A DNA stretch of 20,220 nt. It comes from Campylobacterales bacterium (GTDB taxonomy: Bacteria; Campylobacterota; Campylobacteria; Campylobacterales; QNZT01). Position numbers and translations under genes: made by a program. How positions within the stretch are numbered: the stretch's first letter is position 1; each line of letters starts with the position of its first letter. Location: NCBI GenBank assembly GCA_015662615.1, contig DQTU01000154.1, forward strand, positions 1-20,220, given 5' to 3'. Positions 14,999 through 20,220 of this stretch are shown here, one piece after another. The notes below the pieces were generated by a model. It searched no databases. It had not been told where the DNA came from and was given only the letters and a program-made list of their open reading frames with translations.

Positions 14999-16385
14999 AG
15001 CCCTAAAATACAAGCTATCGGTGGTTAGTGCCATCTTTTTTCTATTTTTGGCAAACTATGAAAAAGTTCTTTTTTTAGAGCCTCGTATTTTTTCACATTA
15101 TCCACTCTCATCTATCATCATTTCGGCTATTTCACTTGGTATGATTTTATCTGTTGTGGTTTATAATTTTTCCATCTACTTCTACTTGAGAGAAAAACAG
15201 TATCTTTTTTATGCTTTGGGGCAATTGGCGATTTTATTTTTTTTAGTAACCCTTGAAAGTCTTTTTATAGCACCGTTTAATATAATTTATGGGATTGATA
15301 GTCTGCAAACTCATGCACTCTCACATGTAATACTTTTGATATTTTCAATGCTTTTCATTCGTGAATTTTTGCAAACAAGAGAGATTAAAAAACTAGATAA
15401 TATTATCACATGGGTACTTTTTTTAGCATATATCGACATACCCATCACACTTTTAACAGGGCAAAATATCATAACAGGACTCATTCCCGTATATATTTTG
15501 ATATGGCTTGTGGTGTCGGAATCTTATAGACTTATAAAAGATAAAAACAGACCGTACTATCTCTTTTACATCGGTTGGAATTTTGTTATCGTAACAGCCA
15601 TCTTGGTTTATACAGGAGTGACAAGTTTTATAAACAATGATTTTCCATTTTTGCACATCGCATTTTCAATAGAGTCAATTTTGCTATCTCTTGCCCTAAC
15701 CTACAAAATAAAACTCTTACATAACGAAAAAGAACAACAACAAAGCCTACTGCTACAACAATCTCGACTTGCATCTATGGGTGAGATGACAGCAAGCATT
15801 GCCCACCAATGGCGACAACCACTAACCCATCTTTCATTTGTGCTTATGAATATCAAAAAAAACAGCCACAATCCACAAACTGTTGAGAGAAAAATAAAAG
15901 AGGCAAATGAGCAACTCACTTATATGTCAAAAACTATCGATGATTTTAGAAACTTTTATAACCCCTCAAAAACAAAAGAGGAGTTTGATATAAAAACAGC
16001 TTGTGAAGATGCCGTTAAAATCGCAAATGTTTCAGTTAAAATTTCTGAAAAAAACCCTTTTACATTTTACGGCAATAAAAACGAATTTGAACAAGTGATT
16101 TTAAACATTGTCAACAATGCCAAAGATGCCAAACAAGATGCATCTATAAAAATAATCATCGACAAACCAACTATAACCATCAGCGATAATGCAGGCGGAA
16201 TTGATAAAGAGCATATCAATAAAATATTTGAGCCATATTTTAGCACCAAAAAAGAGAGTGACGGCATTGGACTCTATATCGCTAAGACAATTGTTGAGAG
16301 AGAGATGGGTGGAAAACTGTCTGTTGAAAATAAAGATAGAGGGTCAGCTTTCATGATTACTTTACCTTATAAAAAAGCCCTCTAA
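14991..16385 (+). CDS. Sensor histidine kinase with 7TM (7TMR-DISM-like) membrane domain
   Basis: A 464-residue kinase. Residues 1-240 hold seven or eight hydrophobic helices with little periplasmic sequence, resembling the 7TMR-DISM 7TM domain without its usual N-terminal periplasmic DISMED2 sensor. A short coiled segment rich in Q (247-257) leads to the dimerisation helix with phosphoacceptor H272 in MGEMTASIAHQWRQPL, the form typical of Campylobacterota kinases. The ATPase domain has the N box (NIVNNAKDA, 372-380), G1 (SDNAGGID, 398-405), F box (IFEPYFSTK) and G2 (GIGLYIAK, 425-432). It is the cognate kinase of the overlapping regulator. The signal is unknown; sensing within the membrane is suggested by the missing periplasmic domain. 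Confidence 0.9.
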   Translation: MDKALKYKLSVVSAIFFLFLANYEKVLFLEPRIFSHYPLSSIIISAISLGMILSVVVYNFSIYFYLREKQYLFYALGQLAILFFLVTLESLFIAPFNIIYGIDSLQTHALSHVILLIFSMLFIREFLQTREIKKLDNIITWVLFLAYIDIPITLLTGQNIITGLIPVYILIWLVVSESYRLIKDKNRPYYLFYIGWNFVIVTAILVYTGVTSFINNDFPFLHIAFSIESILLSLALTYKIKLLHNEKEQQQSLLLQQSRLASMGEMTASIAHQWRQPLTHLSFVLMNIKKNSHNPQTVERKIKEANEQLTYMSKTIDDFRNFYNPSKTKEEFDIKTACEDAVKIANVSVKISEKNPFTFYGNKNEFEQVILNIVNNAKDAKQDASIKIIIDKPTITISDNAGGIDKEHINKIFEPYFSTKKESDGIGLYIAKTIVEREMGGKLSVENKDRGSAFMITLPYKKAL

Positions 16386-16396
16386 AGCCCTGTATT

Positions 16397-16416
16397 GTGA
16401 CATTTTCGTGACATTT
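16397..16416. promoter_or_regulatory. Tandem GTGACATTT repeat (11-bp period) upstream of nrdD
   Basis: GTGACATTT occurs at 16397-16405 and 16408-16416, exactly 11 bp apart and centred about 52 bp before the predicted transcript start of nrdD. This is a classic arrangement for an activator of the OmpR class. It differs from the NrdR box as I recall it. Confidence 0.45.
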
Positions 16417-16420
16417 AATT

Positions 16421-16452
16421 TTGGATATATTTAAGTATTTTTGGTATAGAAT
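16421..16452 (+). promoter_or_regulatory. Promoter of nrdD
   Basis: TTGGAT (16421-16426) and TATAGA (16445-16450, inside TATAGAAT) are 18 bp apart, giving a start near 16458 and a ~28-nt leader carrying AAGG seven bases before ATG 16486. Confidence 0.55.
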
Positions 16453-16485
16453 TCTTTTAAATATTTGACAAGATAAGGTTTTACA

Positions 16486-17675
16486 ATGATAGAAAAAATA
16501 TTAAAAAGAGATGGAAATTTTGAAGAATTCACTTCGTATAAAATAGAGGATGCCATCAAAAAAGCCTTTAAAAGTGAAAATACAATTTATGATTATTCTA
16601 TCTTTTTAAATGTCTTACAAAAACTACAAGCTAAAAGAGTTGTGGCTGTTGAAGATATTCAAGATATTATTGAGCAAGAATTGTATAAAGCTAGATATTT
16701 TGATGTTATGCGCTCATTCATTTTATATAGACATACGCATAAAATGCAGAGAGATCATCTGCTTGAAGAGGATACAACATATATAAACTCAACGCAGACT
16801 ATCGAAGAGTATATTAACGGCAGTGATTGGAGAATAAAAGCAAACTCAAATACAGGATATTCAAATGCTGGACTAGTAAACAATACAGCAGGAAAGATTA
16901 TCGCAAACTATTGGCTTGATAAAATTTATAGCAAAGAAGAGGGACAAGCTCATAGAAATGGGGATTATCATATCCATGATTTGGATTGCTTGACTGGATA
17001 TTGTGCAGGATGGAGTTTACGAGCACTGTTGGATGAGGGATTTAACGGAGTGAGAGGACGAGTTGAAAGTAGTGCTCCCAAACATTTTCGTGAAGCGCTT
17101 GGTCAAATGGCGAATTTTTTAGGGATACTCCAAAGTGAATGGGCAGGAGCTCAGGCTTTTAGCTTTTTTGATACTTATCTTGCTCCTTATGTCTATAAAG
17201 ATGCGCTTTCATACAAAGATGTAAAAAAAGCCATAAGAAGCTTTATCTATAACCTAAATGTCCCTGCTCGCTGGGGGGGGGCAAAGTCCTTTTACAAATA
17301 TCACGATAGATTGGACTGCACCTGAAGATCTAAAAGACCAGATGCCAACAAGAAATCAAAAACATCTTCTTGGTGATTCTAACTTGACCTACAAAGATTT
17401 TCAAAATGAAATGAATTTAATCAACCGTGCCTATTATGAGATCATGACAGAGGGTGATAAAACTGGACAACCTTTTACAATTCCTATACCAACCGTAAAT
17501 ATCACCGAAGATTTTGACTGGTATGGTGAAAATACAGATCTGCTATTTGAAAACACGGCAAAAATTGGGTCTTCCTATTTTCAAAACTTTATCGGTAGTC
17601 AATATATAAGAGATAAAAAAGGCACGTTGATACCCAATGAAGATGCATGCAAACCAAGTCATGCCAGAAGTGTCA
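16486..17675 (+). pseudogene. nrdD: Anaerobic ribonucleoside-triphosphate reductase NrdD, frameshifted and truncated
   Basis: Class III ribonucleotide reductase makes deoxyribonucleotides without oxygen. The N-terminus has the ATP-cone (MIEKILKRDGNFEEFTSYKI, first ~90 residues), then NSNTGYSNAGLVNN, NGDYHIHDLDCLTGYCAGW, and FIYNLNVPARWGG. A run of nine G (17273-17281) then shifts the frame; eight G would read ARWGGQSPFTNITIDW, the family sequence. The second frame continues with FTIPIPTVNITEDFDW and FQNFIGSQYI, and ends at NEDACKP, where TnpA sequence begins. About 395 residues of an expected ~700 remain. The catalytic cysteine region and the C-terminal glycyl-radical loop are missing, so it is inactive. 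No nrdG follows. If anaerobic growth needs NrdD, another copy must exist. Confidence 0.88.
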
Positions 17676-17744
17676 ATAGCGGTACTTTGTTACCCATACT
17701 ATATGTGCTTGCATTTGGCTTTTTGTGTGACTTCCTTTTCTCAT
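17676..17744 (-). pseudogene. IS200/IS605-family TnpA transposase, first 23 codons only
   Basis: From ATG 17744-17742 the minus strand reads MRKGSHTKSQMQAHIVWVTK and then YRY before a TGA at 17675-17673. The block SHTKSQ..AHIVWVTKYRY is the conserved N-terminus of Y1 (HUH-type) transposases of the IS200/IS605 group. Everything downstream, including the HUH motif and catalytic tyrosine, is replaced by the interior of nrdD in the opposite orientation. The element is immobile in itself. This looks like the product of a deletion between nrdD and a nearby insertion sequence. Confidence 0.8.
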
Positions 17745-18025
17745 CTCTAATTCTAACTTTTAACACATTTGTAGAAGCTAAAGCCTTGCACTAAAGTGCA
17801 TAGTTTTTACTAGCGTGCGGGGACAATAAATCAAGATTATTTCATCTTATTTATAGTTGTTTTTTGTTAAATATTTAATATCTTTAATAAAGAGTTTGTT
17901 AATTAGTTAAAAACCCAATAATTGTGCATTATGTTAGTTGCATAAACTATATCTAGTCTTATTGCAAGTAACTATCAGCAGAACAAAATTTACTATTTCA
18001 CTTCAATTTGTGGTAAACTTTCCAT
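17745..18025. mobile_element. Probable left-end remnant of the IS200/IS605 element and gene-free spacer
   Basis: Upstream of the tnpA start (to the right on the plus strand) lies a perfect hairpin, TGCAC-TAAA-GTGCA (17787-17800). IS200/IS605 elements carry such subterminal hairpins instead of terminal inverted repeats. The outer boundary is not determinable; GC-richer sequence at about 17814-17825 (GCGTGCGGGGAC) may mark the edge. From about 17830 to 18025 the sequence is very AT-rich and I see no gene, tRNA or clear terminator, only a weak -10-like TAAACT just before speE. Confidence 0.45.
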
Positions 18026-18835
18026 ATGTATTTTACAGAAGAGCATGGCTTTATAAAACAAAGTCTAAAAATAGAAAAGAAACTTTACGAAATAAAAAGC
18101 AGATATCAACATATCGAAGTCTATAAAAGCAAAGAGCTTGGCAATATTTTAGTCATTGATAAAAATGCCATGTTGAGTCAGTACGACGAGTTTATCTATC
18201 ATGAGATGCTCTCACATGTGCCGATTTGTACACATCCAAATCCTAAAAAGGTTTTAATTATCGGTGGTGGCGATGGTGGTACGGCGAGGGAAGTTTTGAG
18301 ACATCCTACCCTTGAAGTTGATATGGTTGAAATTGATGAAGAAGTTATTGAAGTTTGTAAAAACTATTTTCCAGATATTGGCGATTGGGATAATCCTAGG
18401 TTAAATCTTATTGTTGGTAATGGCGTTGAATTTATTAAAAATGCTAAAGAAAAAAGTTATGACATCATTTTAGTAGACTCAACAGACGATAAAGATCAAG
18501 CATCTGGGCTTTTTAAACCAGAGTTTTACACTGCATGTAGTAACGTTTTAAAAGATGATGGGATGATCGCTGTTCAAGGTAGTAGTTATTTTGTGGCTCT
18601 TGATGAGCATAAAGAGATTTTAAAAAAGCTTGGAAAGGAGTTTGACATCGTGATGCCTTATCGTTATGAGATGCTTACTTATCCTGGAGTTATTTGGAAT
18701 TTTATTTTGGCTTCTAAAAAATATCATCCATTAAGAGATACAAGACACAATGATATAAAAAATTTAAAATACTACAATGAAGATATCCATAAAGCTTCAT
18801 TTGCCCTGCCAGAGTACATCAAAAATGTCCTTTAA
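18026..18835 (+). CDS. speE: Spermidine synthase (polyamine aminopropyltransferase)
   Basis: Transfers aminopropyl from decarboxylated S-adenosylmethionine to putrescine or a related diamine. The 269-residue chain has the N-terminal strand domain, YHEMLSHVP (58-66), the nucleotide loop IIGGGDGGTAREVLRH (D83 within), VEID (E102), GNGVEFI, and the DSTD active-site gate (D151). The C-terminal part contains YPGVIWNFI. ATG 18026 is the first possible start, because a TAA (18014-18016) precedes it in frame. No ribosome site is visible; TAAACT lies so close that the message may be nearly leaderless. The stop lies inside coaE, an 11-nt overlap, so the two genes are coupled. Confidence 0.9.
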   Translation: MYFTEEHGFIKQSLKIEKKLYEIKSRYQHIEVYKSKELGNILVIDKNAMLSQYDEFIYHEMLSHVPICTHPNPKKVLIIGGGDGGTAREVLRHPTLEVDMVEIDEEVIEVCKNYFPDIGDWDNPRLNLIVGNGVEFIKNAKEKSYDIILVDSTDDKDQASGLFKPEFYTACSNVLKDDGMIAVQGSSYFVALDEHKEILKKLGKEFDIVMPYRYEMLTYPGVIWNFILASKKYHPLRDTRHNDIKNLKYYNEDIHKASFALPEYIKNVL

Positions 18836-19418
18836 AAACGCTATCGCACTCACAGGAGGTATTGCTACAGGAAAAAGTACAGTCTCTTCCATGCTTGAAC
18901 TTCACGGATTTAAAATCATTGATGCGGATAAAGTTGCACATCAAATGCTTGATATCCATGCTGACAAAATAGCAGATATTTTTGGAGATGGGTATATCCA
19001 TGAGGGAAAAGTGAACCGTAAAAAACTTGGAACTTTGATCTTCTCAGATAAAAATGAGCGTCTAAAACTTGAAGCGCTTTTACATCCACTTATCAAAGAA
19101 GAGATTCAAAAACAAGCTTTTCCTTATGAGCGTAAAAATATCCCATATATCATAGATATTCCTCTGTTTTTTGAAAAAAAAAGTTATGATATAGATGAGG
19201 TTGTCATAGTCTATTGCACCAAAGAGCAGCAACTTCAAAGACTAGTTGAGAGAGAAGGGTTAAGTGAAATTGATGCACAAAAAAGAATCGGCGCTCAAAT
19301 GGATATTGATGAGAAAAAAGAAGTTGCTTCATTTGTCATTGAGAACACTGAAAATATAAAACATTTAGAGACTGAGGTAGAGAAGTTTGTGATCTATGTC
19401 CAAAAGAAAAATCAGTAA
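18825..19418 (+). CDS. coaE: Dephospho-CoA kinase
   Basis: The last step of coenzyme A synthesis: phosphorylates the 3'-OH of the ribose of dephospho-CoA. The 197-residue protein starts at ATG 18825 (MSFKNAIALT), not at the longer upstream frame, because the P-loop GGIATGKST (11-19) then falls at the usual distance. Further signatures are IIDADKVAHQ (D33, D35), NRKKLGTLIF, EALLHPLI, and a lid with QRLVEREGLSEIDAQKRI. It overlaps the end of speE by 11 nt. Complete and of normal length. Confidence 0.94.
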   Translation: MSFKNAIALTGGIATGKSTVSSMLELHGFKIIDADKVAHQMLDIHADKIADIFGDGYIHEGKVNRKKLGTLIFSDKNERLKLEALLHPLIKEEIQKQAFPYERKNIPYIIDIPLFFEKKSYDIDEVVIVYCTKEQQLQRLVEREGLSEIDAQKRIGAQMDIDEKKEVASFVIENTENIKHLETEVEKFVIYVQKKNQ

Positions 19419-19491
19419 ATTTATTATCTTTTTATAACAATAAGGCAGAATAATAAAATTTTTATAAATATAGCTTCCCCGAGGATTTTTA

Positions 19492-20220
19492 ATGGATTTA
19501 AGAAAGACACCGACCTATGCAAGTTTACTCATATTGTATACATTTTTAGCTACCTTGCTTATGGTGTATCATTCTACACAACACTATCAAAATGTAGATA
19601 GTTCACTATTTGGAAATTTCTTTACCTTTGGCAATATGGGAGAAGATATGCTTCTTGCGACAATGGGCTTTACAGTTTTTTATACCTCAAGCAAGTATAT
19701 TGAGAGGCAATCTGGATATAAAGAGTTTATGGCAAAAACACTGCTTCGGATTTATTTGACTTATTGGCTCATCATAGCCATACCAGGGGCGTTAGTTTGG
19801 TTTATTCGCCCTGATATTCACGCAAGTATCGCACTTATTGAAGGAGATAAACTCTGGCAAACCATGACCATGTGGTTTGGACATCCAAGAATTGCTGTAA
19901 TTACTTGGATATTGACACATCTAGTCTTTTTCGTGTTTATTTTTGGATTGGCAATTCTTAATAAAAAGTTTAAATATCTTTGGTACTTTATATTGATTCT
20001 CTCAGCAATTAACGCAATTGATAAGGCATTTGTCGGTTCACAACTATTTGGTGCAGGTAATAGTATGATGTATCTTATATTTAGTCCTCATAACCTTGAG
20101 TTTGCATTTGGTGCATGGGCGTACTATCTCTTTGAAAAAGGGCATAAAATAGAGCGGTACAATCTTTTTTTGATATTTGCTATTATAGTTTTTATAAGCG
20201 TTGGCGCCTTATACTCTCAA
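19492..20220 (+). CDS. Acyltransferase-3 family membrane protein (partial, runs off right edge)
   Basis: The first 243 codons of an integral membrane protein, starting at ATG 19492 with GAGG seven bases upstream. It has an N-terminal helix ending in LMVYHS, where the acyltransferase-3 family keeps its essential histidine, then FGNMGEDMLLATMGFTVFY, the counterpart of the GVDLFFVLSGF helix, and LLRIYLTYWLIIAIP, the counterpart of RRxxRIYPxYW. Further helices include AVITWILTHLVFFVFIFGL. Such proteins O-acylate sugars of lipopolysaccharide, capsule or Nod factors. The substrate cannot be read from the sequence. The C-terminal third is outside the window. Confidence 0.8.
   Translation, partial: MDLRKTPTYASLLILYTFLATLLMVYHSTQHYQNVDSSLFGNFFTFGNMGEDMLLATMGFTVFYTSSKYIERQSGYKEFMAKTLLRIYLTYWLIIAIPGALVWFIRPDIHASIALIEGDKLWQTMTMWFGHPRIAVITWILTHLVFFVFIFGLAILNKKFKYLWYFILILSAINAIDKAFVGSQLFGAGNSMMYLIFSPHNLEFAFGAWAYYLFEKGHKIERYNLFLIFAIIVFISVGALYSQ

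Noticed and set aside
17938..18126. Plus-strand frame of 62 codons before speE
   Set aside because: Overlaps the start of speE in another frame, has no motif and no ribosome site; most likely chance.
19419..19491. Possible promoter (TATAAATATA) or terminator between coaE and the acyltransferase gene
   Set aside because: The stretch is simply AT-rich; no hairpin and no convincing -35 could be paired with the TATA-like run.
1..20220. CRISPR array, tRNA or rRNA genes
   Set aside because: No regularly spaced repeats with unique spacers, no tRNA T-loop or CCA context, and no rRNA-like sequence were seen on either strand by eye.

Overview
The window looks like chromosome of a Campylobacterota bacterium (a Sulfurimonas/Sulfurovum/Arcobacter-like relative). 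It is strongly AT-rich and carries a NapL-type beta-propeller, a Y-family polymerase with the insertion typical of that phylum, a CoaE gene overlapping speE, a 7TMR-type histidine kinase with the IAHQWRQPL phosphoacceptor motif, and an anaerobic NrdD gene behind a near-consensus promoter. This assignment rests on recalled family features, not on a search.

Left part (1-2400) is a graveyard. A 5'-truncated AbiEi-type antitoxin fragment runs off the left edge. It abuts a 3'-truncated periplasmic ABC substrate-binding gene that still has a near-perfect class II FNR-type promoter. Next come a decayed DUF1007-NicO metal-transport pair and a truncated outer-membrane protein gene behind two Fur-box-like sites. 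Several lesions are single-base changes in homopolymers, and several are abrupt joins between unrelated genes.

2398-11183 is mostly intact. A NapL-like protein overlaps convergent RNase Z by 74 nt. A Y-family DNA polymerase and a DUF4153 membrane protein follow on the plus strand. They converge on a full-length CusA-type Cu(I)/Ag(I) RND pump that has no CusB or CusC beside it and lies downstream of a DUF2238 (YjdF-like) membrane protein.

11231-14219 is an envelope operon on the minus strand. It holds two lipoproteins that together look like the two halves of one LVIVD-repeat beta-propeller, a 45-residue lipoprotein, a barrel-like secreted protein and a 289-residue Ser-rich lipoprotein. A response regulator and 7TM sensor kinase operon (14306-16385) diverges from it. 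Direct repeats with 11-nt periodicity lie between the two operons, and a second pair with the same period lies upstream of nrdD. This surface module and its possible two-component control is the best candidate for undescribed biology in the window.

16486-20220 holds a broken nrdD: a 9-G tract puts it out of frame, and it is then cut off by the first 23 codons of an IS200/IS605 transposase in the opposite orientation. Intact speE and coaE follow, and then the start of an acyltransferase-3 membrane protein that leaves the right edge.
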